From assembly GCA_030536515.1 (NCBI GenBank), contig JAUNPV010000001.1, positions 362,211-426,210 of the forward strand: a DNA stretch of 64,000 bases. The letters are read 5' to 3'. The notes below the pieces were generated by a model, which worked only from the letters and a program-made list of their open reading frames with translations, did not search any database and had not been told where the DNA came from. Below, piece by piece: positions 32,729 to 40,694 of the stretch. Every line of letters starts with the position of its first letter. Position 1 is the stretch's first letter. The translations under genes were made by a program, and so were the position numbers. Source of the stretch: Eubacteriales bacterium (GTDB lineage: Bacteria > Bacillota > Clostridia > Oscillospirales > Oscillospiraceae).

Positions 32729-33255
32729 CAGTCGAGCTTCTCAATACATACGGAATTCTGCGTATAGGCGTTGCCGAGTTCCTCTTTGACCTGGATGACC
32801 TCCCAATTATCAAAGGCCGAGACAGTTGGTACTGCGACAAAGACGGTTATCTTGTCAGCAGCTACTTTTACTGCGGTGTACGGCGGTTTGTCCGCTTTCA
32901 CCGGCTGGTTATGCACGCAAAGCCAGGCCAGTTTGTTGACCACATCAACAAAAACAAGGCCGATAATCGAAAAGAGAATCTGCGCTGTTGCCAGCGGTCA
33001 GAGAACGACAGGAACCGCAGCCTCTATATCACCAACACATCTGGCGTTTCCGGCGTTTTCTTTGATAAGCAAAGAGAAAAATGGGTCGCCAGTATTACCT
33101 ATAACAGTAAGAAGATTTACCTCGGCAGGTACGATGCAAAAGAAGATGCCGTTATGGCACGGCTCACAAAAGAGATTGAACTTTATCGGGAGTTCGCTCC
33201 TCAGAAAGCACTTTTGGAAACGCTTAGTCTTTGTTCCAACGGAACTCTGGCATAA
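32725..33255 (+). CDS. HNH endonuclease with AP2-like DNA-binding domain
   Basis: A 176-residue protein: N-terminal strand region, HNH core (FHRLVMHAKPGQFVDHINKN, then NRKENLRCCQRSEND) and C-terminal AP2-like domain (SGVSGVFFDKQREKWVASIT, IYLGRYDAKEDAVMAR). This layout is typical of phage homing-type HNH nucleases. It overlaps the previous gene, and its 3' end overlaps the minus-strand XRE gene by 32 bp. It may be a free-standing selfish endonuclease. Confidence 0.8.
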   Translation: MTVELLNTYGILRIGVAEFLFDLDDLPIIKGRDSWYCDKDGYLVSSYFYCGVRRFVRFHRLVMHAKPGQFVDHINKNKADNRKENLRCCQRSENDRNRSLYITNTSGVSGVFFDKQREKWVASITYNSKKIYLGRYDAKEDAVMARLTKEIELYREFAPQKALLETLSLCSNGTLA

Positions 33256-33532
33256 AGCGGTAGGGGTCAAGCTTCAAAACGGCACACACAGATAATCCAA
33301 TCCTCATACTGGCACCGCTTATGTTGCGCTCTCCGTTTTCCAGTCTCTGATATTGGCGAACTTGAATGTGTGCAGCATCTGCCACCTGCTGCTGGGTCAT
33401 CCCGAGTTCCTCCCGCCGATTCTTCAAAATATCCTTTTCGGTTTCAAGGAAGAACCACTGCTCACCATTGCTCAACAGGTCTTCACTGGGAGTTTTATAG
33501 GTGTCTTGAAAGTTCATATCAAAATCTATCAT
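33224..33532 (-). CDS. XRE-family phage repressor-like protein
   Basis: A 102-residue protein with a C-terminal helix-turn-helix (LKNRREELGMTQQQVADAAH, VRQYQRLENGERNISGASM). Start ATG at 33532, 8 nt after GGAG; earlier in-frame ATGs are too close to it. It is one of only two regulators on the minus strand. A palindrome pair covers its promoter, so it very probably represses itself and possibly the rightward genes from 33644. Confidence 0.85.
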   Translation of the reverse strand: MIDFDMNFQDTYKTPSEDLLSNGEQWFFLETEKDILKNRREELGMTQQQVADAAHIQVRQYQRLENGERNISGASMRIGLSVCAVLKLDPYRFMPEFRWNKD

Positions 33533-33549
33533 AATCATATCTCCTTTCA

Positions 33550-33607
33550 GCACGACCGATTGGTCGTGCTTTTCTTATATCATACGACCAAATGGTCGTG
33601 ATGTCAA
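33550..33607 (-). promoter_or_regulatory. Autoregulated promoter with two identical operators
   Basis: Minus-strand TTGACA (33602-33607) and TATGAT (33579-33584) are 17 bp apart. The palindrome ACGACC-AAAT-GGTCGT (33584-33599) fills the spacer. A second, GCACGACC-GATT-GGTCGTGC (33550-33569), lies near the transcript start. Centres are 32 bp apart, about three helical turns, so two dimers would sit on the same face. Confidence 0.85.
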
Positions 33608-33643
33608 GCAATTTTCAAACTACATTTACAGGAGGGTACGCTT

Positions 33644-34438
33644 ATGGGAAATCAACGCGATTCGCTGGGCGACAGGATGAAACGGTATGAGTATGTTTCA
33701 CGCAATTACCTGACCCGTCGTGTTCCTGTCATCATCCGTATTGACGGCAAGGCTTTTCACACCTTTACAAAGGGAATGAGAAAGCCTTTCGACCGTGTTC
33801 TTATGTCTGCCATGCAGGAAACCATGCGTTTCCTGTGTGCCAACATTCAGGGCTGCGTCTTCGGATACACGCAGTCTGATGAAATCACATTGGTTTTGAC
33901 CGATTACGCCTCTATTCGTACAGATGCATGGTTCGGCTATAATGTCCAGAAGATGTGCAGCATTGCCGCATCAATGGCGACGCTTGCGTTCAATAAGGCG
34001 TTTGCCGAGCAGACGGAAAAAGAAGACAGCGGCATCGACCTTTCCGTTTATCGCCGCAAGTTCCAAACTGCCATGTTCGATGCCAGAGCTTTCACCGTTC
34101 CTCTGGACGAGGTCTGCAACTGTCTGATTTGGCGTCAGCAGGATGCCACACGGAACAGCATAGAAGCTGTTGGACAGGCGAATTTCAGTCAGCGAGAGCT
34201 GCACGGGAAGAACTGCAACAAAATCCAAGATATGCTTTGGAAAGAACGCAATATCAACTGGAATGATTTCCCCACGGATTGCAAGCGTGGCTCCTGTTGC
34301 ATCAAAACAAGGATAACAGAGGCCGTCTCTGTATTAAACGGGGATGCGACTGTGGAGGTTTCCAGAAGCCGTTGGGTCGTTGACCGTGAACCGCCTGTCT
34401 TTACACAAGACAGAGAGTATGTGGAGCGACGGCTATGA
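33644..34438 (+). CDS. Thg1-like 3'-5' RNA polymerase (tRNA repair)
   Basis: A 264-residue member of the tRNA-His guanylyltransferase/Thg1-like family, which adds nucleotides to RNA 5' ends. Catalytic motifs are intact: IIRIDGKAFHTF with Asp34 and YTQSDEITL with Asp79/Glu80. Later HGKNCNKIQDMLW and RGSCC-type segments fit the family. AGGAGG precedes the ATG. Bacterial and phage-borne relatives (TLPs) repair 5'-truncated tRNAs rather than add G-1. It heads an operon with phosphoesterase, cysteine desulfurase, RlaP-like and CCA-adding genes. Confidence 0.92.
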   Translation: MGNQRDSLGDRMKRYEYVSRNYLTRRVPVIIRIDGKAFHTFTKGMRKPFDRVLMSAMQETMRFLCANIQGCVFGYTQSDEITLVLTDYASIRTDAWFGYNVQKMCSIAASMATLAFNKAFAEQTEKEDSGIDLSVYRRKFQTAMFDARAFTVPLDEVCNCLIWRQQDATRNSIEAVGQANFSQRELHGKNCNKIQDMLWKERNINWNDFPTDCKRGSCCIKTRITEAVSVLNGDATVEVSRSRWVVDREPPVFTQDREYVERRL

Positions 34439-34737
34439 CAATGGAAGAGAAAGTCCAGCAGCAGGAAATCATGCTTCACGAACTGATGGAGAAAAACAGG
34501 GAATCCAAACGAGAGCTTGCAGCATACCACAATATCATGCAGGGAATGGTGGGAAGCGCCAATGAACGCATTGACCGTTTGGAAATCATTGTCGAGACCG
34601 CCATTACAAAAGCGGTTCATGAACTGATTGAACGCCTGCGTTACGATGATATTCAGGCAATCGACGAGGAAGAGTTTGCCGCCGCCGTCAGGAAACTGAT
34701 TTTTGATGCAGACCCCGGTGTTCAGCTGCCGTTCTAA
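34435..34737 (+). CDS. Coiled-coil protein, 100 aa
   Basis: ATGA overlap with the Thg1-like gene. Residues 3-60 are a heptad-like coiled coil (QQQEIMLHELMEKNRESKRE, ERIDRLEIIVETAITKAVHE). Acidic helical C terminus. It could be an oligomeric partner of a neighbour; no family recognised. Confidence 0.5.
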   Translation: MTMEEKVQQQEIMLHELMEKNRESKRELAAYHNIMQGMVGSANERIDRLEIIVETAITKAVHELIERLRYDDIQAIDEEEFAAAVRKLIFDADPGVQLPF

Positions 34738-34747
34738 GGAGGACTTT

Positions 34748-34999
34748 ATGAAGTGTTATAAAAGTGGCGGCTGTGGTGTATATGAAAACCGTTCATGCTA
34801 TGAATGCCCAGCCAGCAAACCGGAGTATCTGAAACGCTATGAGTTTCCTGACAAGGGTCTCGTAGAAAAGCTTCGGCTGTACGGCAGCACCCAACCTAAT
34901 GGGCAGATGGGTGATGACTGCCGTATTCCTAAAAATGTGCTGCTCCAAGCAGCAGATAGAATCGAGGTGTTAAGCGGTGTCCGAGCAGCAAGCAGCTAA
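34748..34999 (+). CDS. Small Cys-rich protein, 83 aa
   Basis: AGGAGG precedes the ATG. CGVYENRSCYEC-type cysteines near the start suggest a metal site; the rest (KGLVEKLRLYGSTQ, NVLLQAADRIEVL) is helical. The 3' end overlaps the phosphoesterase start by 23 bp. Function unknown. Confidence 0.5.
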   Translation: MKCYKSGGCGVYENRSCYECPASKPEYLKRYEFPDKGLVEKLRLYGSTQPNGQMGDDCRIPKNVLLQAADRIEVLSGVRAASS

Positions 35000-35588
35000 C
35001 AGAAAACTATATATCTCCGATTGGCATTACGGCCATAATAACATTCTGGCGTTCGATAATCGTCCTTTCAAAACAGTTGAGGACATGAACGCTGCACTTG
35101 TTGAGCGATGGAACGCCGCCGTTCATCCGGGTGACACCGTCTATGTTCTTGGCGATATGTTCTGGTGCAATATGCAGGAAGCGATTTCTGTCCTTAACCA
35201 GTTGAACGGGCAGGTATTTCTGATTAAGGGCAACCATGACCGCTGCAGCGATGGGCGGTTTCTCAAGAAGTTCGTCAAGGTCACGGAGTATCTGGAGGTT
35301 GAGGACTCTGACCGTAAGGTTGTCCTCTGTCATTACCCAATCCCGTGTTTTAAGAACCACTATTACGGCTGGTATCATCTGTACGGTCATGTTCATAACT
35401 CTTTTGAGTGGAACATGATGGAGCATGACCGCTTCCTGATGCAGGAATTATACGGGCACCCATGCCTTATGTATAATGTCGGCTCGATGATGCCGTGGAT
35501 GGATTACACCCCGCGAACACTGGATGAAATCCTGCGGCTTGAAGCTGTTTACAAAAATGAGGCGGCGGAACCGCCTGCCGCACAGTAG
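34977..35588 (+). CDS. Calcineurin-like metallophosphoesterase
   Basis: A 203-residue phosphoesterase. The metal-site motifs are all present: ISDWHYGH (start), LGDMFW, KGNHDR, CHYPI and YGHVHNS. GTG start inside the previous gene. It is one of the compact phage/YfcE-like type. In the RNA-repair context it could remove terminal or cyclic phosphates from cleaved RNA, but the substrate cannot be told from sequence; nucleotides or DNA ends are equally possible. Confidence 0.85.
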   Translation: MSEQQAANRKLYISDWHYGHNNILAFDNRPFKTVEDMNAALVERWNAAVHPGDTVYVLGDMFWCNMQEAISVLNQLNGQVFLIKGNHDRCSDGRFLKKFVKVTEYLEVEDSDRKVVLCHYPIPCFKNHYYGWYHLYGHVHNSFEWNMMEHDRFLMQELYGHPCLMYNVGSMMPWMDYTPRTLDEILRLEAVYKNEAAEPPAAQ

Positions 35589-35649
35589 TTTTGCAGCTGC
35601 TTGATGGGCTGTATCAATGCAACACAGAAAAGAAAGGAGCGTGGCGCAC

Positions 35650-36819
35650 ATGATTTATCTGGACAATGCGGCCACCACGCAGATAGACAAGCGTGTATTG
35701 GATGCCATGATGCCGTATCTGACTACTCAGTACGGTAATGCTGGTACACTCTATAAGTTTGGACGCAGTGCAGGCGAAGCCGTGAAACAGGCACGAGCTC
35801 AGATAGCTGAGTTCCTTAATGCCAAGCCGGAGCAGATTCTCTTCACTTCTGGCGGCAGCGAAGCAAATAGTCTTGTGTTTCAGGGCTTAAAGGAATATCT
35901 TAAAAGTATCGGAAAGACGCATATTCTGGTTTCTGCCATTGAACACGATTCCGTTCTGAAAGCGGCTCATTCGCTTATAAAAGACGAGTTTTATATTGAA
36001 TATCTGCCTGCACATAGCGACGGAAAAGTGTTTGCGCAGAGCGTAGAAGATGCTATTACCCCCAAGACAGGGCTGGTATCTGTTATGTATGTCAATAATG
36101 AAACCGGCGCCGTCAATCCGATTGAAGAAATCGGCACGATTTGCATGAAGTGTGGCATCCTGTTCCATACAGATTGCGTTCAGGCTGCCGGTTGCCATCC
36201 CATCGATGTGGAAAAAATCGGGTGCGATTTTCTCTCTATTTCTTCTCATAAAATTCACGGGCCAAAAGGTGTCGGAGCACTATTCGCCAAAGAAAAAAGT
36301 ATGTTGGCATCCATCATCTTCGGCGGTGCGGAGCAGGAATTTGGACTTCGTGGCGGAACAGAAAATGTTGCCGGCATTGTAGGTTTTGGTATGGCCTGCG
36401 AAATATCCACCAAGAGTCTTCATGAGGATTGTATTTGGGTTTCTACGCTTAAACAGCGTTTTTATATGGCATTGACAGATGCTCTCAAAAAGAATGGGTG
36501 CGCAGAGATTGTGCATACCAATGGGTCGTCTGTTCTCAGTCCAGGGAAAACATTAAATCTGTGCCTGCGTGGCATTGACGGACAGACTTTGCTCTTGATG
36601 CTTGACGGAAAGAGCATTTGTATTTCAGCCGGTTCCGCCTGCCGCAGTCATGAGGCTGAACCAAGTCATGTATTGATAGCGATGGGACTAACACCAGATG
36701 AAGCAAGAAGTTCTATCCGAATTTCATTTTCCAGAATGAATACAGCAGACGAAATAGTTGATGCGGCGAACATCATCGCGTCGTGCATTGAAATATTGGC
36801 AAGTGGGGTGGAAAAGTGA
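35650..36819 (+). CDS. Cysteine desulfurase (IscS/NifS-like)
   Basis: A 389-residue PLP enzyme that takes sulfur from cysteine as a persulfide. YLDNAATTQ opens the protein; PLP Lys201 lies in SSHKIHGPKG; the persulfide Cys331 lies in SAGSACRSHE; RGGTENV is intact. ATG at 35650 after AAGGAG. Sulfur could go to tRNA thiolation, Fe-S clusters (NrdG, FTR-like protein) or DNA phosphorothioation; no thiouridylase, IscU or Dnd gene is in the window. Such an enzyme on a phage-like element is unusual. Confidence 0.9.
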   Translation: MIYLDNAATTQIDKRVLDAMMPYLTTQYGNAGTLYKFGRSAGEAVKQARAQIAEFLNAKPEQILFTSGGSEANSLVFQGLKEYLKSIGKTHILVSAIEHDSVLKAAHSLIKDEFYIEYLPAHSDGKVFAQSVEDAITPKTGLVSVMYVNNETGAVNPIEEIGTICMKCGILFHTDCVQAAGCHPIDVEKIGCDFLSISSHKIHGPKGVGALFAKEKSMLASIIFGGAEQEFGLRGGTENVAGIVGFGMACEISTKSLHEDCIWVSTLKQRFYMALTDALKKNGCAEIVHTNGSSVLSPGKTLNLCLRGIDGQTLLLMLDGKSICISAGSACRSHEAEPSHVLIAMGLTPDEARSSIRISFSRMNTADEIVDAANIIASCIEILASGVEK

Positions 36820-37070
36820 AGAAACTGTATGTGTCAAACTATATTGGCTTCGATGAGTCGGCAACAAAAGCTACACTGTATTCCTTCGATTCGGAAGAAG
36901 AGTGTAGAGAGTTTCTCGAATTATCACATGACGAGCGATGCCAGGTCTTCAATGTATTTGACGAGAGCAGTAACTATGGCGTTCTTCCCGGTGCGGCCTA
37001 CCACACATATGAGTTCGTTGTTGTTGGCGGGGTTCTTACTTTATATGATACTCTTGCCCTGAATGTTTAA
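36816..37070 (+). CDS. Hypothetical protein, 84 aa
   Basis: GTG start overlapping the desulfurase stop, so translation is probably coupled. Reads KLYVSNYIGFDESATKATLY and ends with a beta-rich hydrophobic part (YEFVVVGGVLTLYDTLAL). No family recognised. Confidence 0.5.
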   Translation: MKKLYVSNYIGFDESATKATLYSFDSEEECREFLELSHDERCQVFNVFDESSNYGVLPGAAYHTYEFVVVGGVLTLYDTLALNV

Positions 37071-37084
37071 CGAGGAGGGATAAC

Positions 37085-38107
37085 ATGACCACAGAACAAA
37101 TCAGAGAGATACTGCAAAGCCCTGCGTATGAATTTCTCAGAAGCAATGAACATCTGAAAGGCAAAATCATTTTTCTCACGCTGGGCGGCAGTTACTCCTA
37201 CGGTACAAATGTTGAAACCTCTGATGTGGATATCCGTGGTTGTGCCTTAAACAGCCGTTCCGATTTGCTGGGACTATCTAACTTCGAGCAGGTCGTTCAT
37301 ACAGAAACGGATACCACAGTCTACTCATTCAATAAGCTTGTAAGTTTGCTTCTGAATTGCAATCCCAATACGATTGAAATGCTGGGTTGTCGCCCGGAAC
37401 AGTACATGGTTTGCACAGACATCGGGCGAGAAATGATTGAGAACAGGAAGCTGTTTCTCTCCAAGCGAGCGGTGAATTCCTTCGGTGGATACGCCAACCA
37501 GCAGCTGCGGCGGCTGGAGAATGCTCTCGCCAGAGACAAACTTCCGCAAGCACGGAAAGAAGAGCACATTCTAAACTCCATGAAAAGTGCTGTCAAAGCG
37601 TTTGAAAGCAGGTATAGGGTCTTTGAAAATGGCGGCATCACTCTTTACACGGCTGAGAGCTCACGCAAGGATTTGGACAGAGAGATTTTTGCGGACATTC
37701 ATCTTACAAAGTATCCGGTGCGTGAGTTCAACAGCATTCTAAACGACTTGACCAATGTTGTCGGCACCTATGAAAAGCTGAACCACAGAAACCATAAGAA
37801 GGATGACAATCATCTCAACAAGCACGCCATGCATCTCATCCGCCTGTATCTGATGTGTCTGGATATCCTTGAGAAAGGTGACATCATCACTTATCGTGGC
37901 GCCGACCTGCCTCTTCTTATGAGTATCCGCAGAGGAGAATATCAACTGGAGGATGGCACCTACCGTCCAGAGTTTTTCGAGATGGTTTCAGATTTTGAAA
38001 AGCGTCTTGATTATGCGAAGCGGAACACAAACCTGCCGGAGCATCCTGATATGAAGCGCGTTGAGGAGTTTGTGGTCAGCGTGAACAGGAGGTCTCTTGA
38101 TGTATAA
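37085..38107 (+). CDS. RlaP-like polymerase-beta nucleotidyltransferase
   Basis: A 340-residue protein of the YcgL/RlaP group of minimal nucleotidyltransferases. The active site GGSYSYGTNVETSDVDIRG is at residues 34-52 with Asp47 and Asp49. A conserved C-terminal helical part follows (FGGYANQQLRRLEN, HLNKHAMHLIRLYL). RlaP proteins were named for their link to RNA ligases in predicted RNA-repair operons (Burroughs and Aravind). GAGGAGGG precedes the ATG. It overlaps the CCA-adding gene, so both are made together. Confidence 0.87.
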   Translation: MTTEQIREILQSPAYEFLRSNEHLKGKIIFLTLGGSYSYGTNVETSDVDIRGCALNSRSDLLGLSNFEQVVHTETDTTVYSFNKLVSLLLNCNPNTIEMLGCRPEQYMVCTDIGREMIENRKLFLSKRAVNSFGGYANQQLRRLENALARDKLPQARKEEHILNSMKSAVKAFESRYRVFENGGITLYTAESSRKDLDREIFADIHLTKYPVREFNSILNDLTNVVGTYEKLNHRNHKKDDNHLNKHAMHLIRLYLMCLDILEKGDIITYRGADLPLLMSIRRGEYQLEDGTYRPEFFEMVSDFEKRLDYAKRNTNLPEHPDMKRVEEFVVSVNRRSLDV

Positions 38108-39449
38108 GATTTCTATTCCAAAGGGCGCAAAGGCGATTATTCTTGGGCTTCGCTATGAAAATCATGAGGCTCATGTCGTTGGCGGCTGCGTTCGAGACAG
38201 TCTGCTTGGCAGAGAGCCAAAGGATTGGGATATCTGCACCTCCGCTACGCCGCAGGAGGTTAAAGAGCATCTCAACCGTTGTAGTGTCCGGACGATTGAT
38301 ACAGGGCTGAAGCATGGTACCGTTACAGCGGACATGGAGCGAGCGGGCAAATACGAAATTACAACCTTCCGCATTGACGGGGATTACTCGGATAATCGCC
38401 GTCCTGATTCTGTCACATTCACAGAGAGTATTTATCAGGATTTGTCCCGCAGAGACTTTACCATCAATGCGATGGCGTATAACAGTGCCGGTCTTATTGA
38501 CCCCTTTCACGGCGTAAACGATTTGAAGAATGGCATCATTCGCTGCGTTGGAGACCCGAATGACCGATTCAGTGAGGATGCACTTCGCATTCTGCGTGCT
38601 TTGAGGTTTGCTTCTGTCTATGGGTTTTCAATTGAGAAGGATACAGCGCAGGCCATTCATGATAACGCATGGCGGCTTACGAATATTGCTGCGGAAAGAA
38701 TCCACAGCGAACTTTGCAAGCTGCTTCTCGGAAACGGAGTTCTCCCTGTTCTGCTGGATTATTCTGATGTGATTGCAACCATCATTCCAGAGATGAAACC
38801 GTGTATCGGGTTTGACCAGAACAACAAATATCACCAGTACACCATTTACGACCATATCGCTCATGCAGTCTCCAACTATACAGGCAAGGATATCGCCGTT
38901 AAGGTAGCACTGCTACTACACGACATCGGGAAACCTTGCTGCTACACAGAGGATGAGAATGGCGGCCATTTTCACGGGCACGGAAACTATAGTTATGACA
39001 TTTCCAAAGTCGTTCTGGAACGGCTGCGCTTTGACACCGCAACAAAACAGGAAGTGCTTGACCTTGTTTTGTACCATGATGCCGTCATTGAACCAACCAC
39101 AAAAACAGTTCGCCGGTGGCTCTGCAAAATCGGTGAGCGCAGATTTTCTCAGCTGCTGGATGTTAGGATGGCGGATATCAAAGCTCATGCAGAAGGTACA
39201 CAGGAGTCCAGAATCGAGCGGTGCGTGGCACTTGGCGTGCTGATGGCAGAGATACTTGAGCAGGAAAAATGCTTTTCCTTAAAGGACTTGGCAATCAACG
39301 GCAAGGATATTATCTCTCTCGGCGTGCCACAAGGGAAGCAAATCGGAGATATTCTCCATGAGCTGCTGGAGGAGGTTATTCTCGATATGCTTCCCAATGA
39401 ACATGATGTTTTGCTGCGAAAGGCGGTGGAACTTATTGAGCGAACCTAA
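38100..39449 (+). CDS. cca: CCA-adding tRNA nucleotidyltransferase with HD domain
   Basis: A 449-residue enzyme that adds CCA to tRNA 3' ends. VVGGCVRDSLLGREPKDWDI (Asp42, Asp44) is the catalytic core; then RDFTINAMAY and RFSEDALRILRALRFASVYG. A C-terminal HD phosphohydrolase domain is complete (YDHIAHAV, LLLHDIGKP). In E. coli the HD part of this enzyme acts on 2',3'-cyclic and 2'-phosphates, so one protein could heal and rebuild a 3' end. Start ATG at 38100, 8 bp after CAGGAGG. Symbol given for the recognised enzyme class. Confidence 0.93.
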   Translation: MYKISIPKGAKAIILGLRYENHEAHVVGGCVRDSLLGREPKDWDICTSATPQEVKEHLNRCSVRTIDTGLKHGTVTADMERAGKYEITTFRIDGDYSDNRRPDSVTFTESIYQDLSRRDFTINAMAYNSAGLIDPFHGVNDLKNGIIRCVGDPNDRFSEDALRILRALRFASVYGFSIEKDTAQAIHDNAWRLTNIAAERIHSELCKLLLGNGVLPVLLDYSDVIATIIPEMKPCIGFDQNNKYHQYTIYDHIAHAVSNYTGKDIAVKVALLLHDIGKPCCYTEDENGGHFHGHGNYSYDISKVVLERLRFDTATKQEVLDLVLYHDAVIEPTTKTVRRWLCKIGERRFSQLLDVRMADIKAHAEGTQESRIERCVALGVLMAEILEQEKCFSLKDLAINGKDIISLGVPQGKQIGDILHELLEEVILDMLPNEHDVLLRKAVELIERT

Positions 39450-39657
39450 ATACCCAAAGGGTGAACGAGTGTGGGCTGGATACTATAACAGCAATCACGA
39501 GCTGCGCTTTATCCTGACAAGTAAAGAAAGCCGCGACTTCTATTTTCTGTATGAACTGGTAGAGGGTAACTTTCGCAAGCTTGGAAAAGCGCGGTCACCG
39601 ACGGAATTGGAAGAGAGGTTCCGCGTATATCAAAGGATGGAGGAACACGGTGGATGA
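39436..39657 (+). CDS. Hypothetical protein, 73 aa
   Basis: TTG start at 39436 inside the CCA-adding gene. Reads SEPKYPKGERVWAGYYNSNH and RFILTSKESRDFYFLYEL. The WAGYYN...RFILTSKESRDFYFLYE pattern is found in phage small proteins that I recall only loosely. Overlaps the next gene by 8 bp. Confidence 0.45.
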   Translation: MSEPKYPKGERVWAGYYNSNHELRFILTSKESRDFYFLYELVEGNFRKLGKARSPTELEERFRVYQRMEEHGG

Positions 39658-40252
39658 CTTTACTTATGATTGCTGGCAAAAGAAGCAGCTGGCTCAACAG
39701 GCTCGTCATCGCAAGCGTGGCAGCAAAAGTCGGAAGTGTTCTCTTCCGTCAGATAGCTTGACGAAAAAGCAGTGGAAAGAAAGGAACGGGAAAACATTGT
39801 CTATCAACTTGAACCAACCTACTTCCTGGGAGATTTTTAAGGAGGTTTCCAAGCCGACGCAGGAGGAATATCTCAACCACCTGCTGGCTGTTTACGGGGC
39901 AAACGCAACCAGTCTGGCAGCTATGTTTCATGTACAACCGCTTACCATACGCAGGTTTATTCAAGCAAATGGCCTTGCGGTAAAGTTCCCCGTAGGGCAT
40001 TCCATGAATGCCGAACAGCGAGAAGCATGGTGCAGTTTTTTGAAGGGCGAGGTAAAGCCTGCGCCAACTCCTGTTAAGCTGATGGAACCTCACGCCTTAA
40101 CGCCTGAAAAGAATGAAATTATGTCCATGAAAAAGGTCTCTCTTTCTTTTAGTGGAAAAATCAACGCAGACATGATTGCGAACTCTCTACTGCAAATTCT
40201 CGGAGAGAACGCAGTTGGCGAGGTGGAAATCACCTGTCAGCTCTGCAGTTGA
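39650..40252 (+). CDS. Basic phage protein with HTH-like segment, 200 aa
   Basis: GTG start at 39650, 6 bp after GGAGG. The N terminus is Lys/Arg-rich (RHRKRGSKSRKCSLPSD, LTKKQWKERNGKT). Residues 85-125 (ATSLAAMFHVQPLTIRRFIQ) look like a helix-turn-helix. This resembles a family often seen in Firmicute phages; it may bind DNA. Its function is not known. Confidence 0.6.
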   Translation: MDDFTYDCWQKKQLAQQARHRKRGSKSRKCSLPSDSLTKKQWKERNGKTLSINLNQPTSWEIFKEVSKPTQEEYLNHLLAVYGANATSLAAMFHVQPLTIRRFIQANGLAVKFPVGHSMNAEQREAWCSFLKGEVKPAPTPVKLMEPHALTPEKNEIMSMKKVSLSFSGKINADMIANSLLQILGENAVGEVEITCQLCS

Positions 40253-40262
40253 CTGTGTGTGG

Positions 40263-40268
40263 TATAAT
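40263..40268 (+). promoter_or_regulatory. Extended -10 promoter
   Basis: TGGTATAAT gives a perfect TATAAT at 40263-40268 with a TGn extension. No good -35 is found 17 bp upstream, as is common for extended -10 promoters. It lies 24 bp before the ATG at 40292, so the transcript has a short leader. Confidence 0.5.
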
Positions 40269-40291
40269 AGATATTGGAAGGAGTGGTCTTT

Positions 40292-40681
40292 ATGGATAAC
40301 AATTTGGATTTGCAGTATGCGCTTGATGCCGACATTGAAACGGCGTTCGACAGTTTCGTCGATGCCATTTATGATGAGGTGATGAATGATGAGATGAAGA
40401 CAACCATCATCAGTCTTCCTAAGCATCAGCAGATGAAGTTCGTCTATTCTGTGCTCAAGCATTTTGCCAAAGGAACGGATGCCGTTCTTTCATATAAACT
40501 GTGTGAACCGTTCAAGACAATGGGCAGTGTCTCTATCGAGGCAAAGAGGTTGGACTTTGATAATCCAGAGTGGTTTGCCAGAGCCGCTGAGTTTGCCAGC
40601 AATACAGAGGTCTATCCTCTGACAAAAAACAGGATTCGGCTGACATTTACCTTTCATGGTATCACAACACCAATCGAATAA
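40292..40681 (+). CDS. Hypothetical acidic protein, 129 aa
   Basis: AAGGAG precedes the ATG. Acidic N-terminal half (DADIETAFDSFVDAIYDEVM) and beta-rich C terminus (NRIRLTFTFHG). Not recognised. Confidence 0.5.
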   Translation: MDNNLDLQYALDADIETAFDSFVDAIYDEVMNDEMKTTIISLPKHQQMKFVYSVLKHFAKGTDAVLSYKLCEPFKTMGSVSIEAKRLDFDNPEWFARAAEFASNTEVYPLTKNRIRLTFTFHGITTPIE

Positions 40682-40694
40682 GGGGGCGGACAAT

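Noticed and set aside
35650-36819. DndA and a phosphorothioation (Dnd) defence system
   Set aside because: No dndB-E or ssp genes in the window; the desulfurase alone is not enough for that claim.
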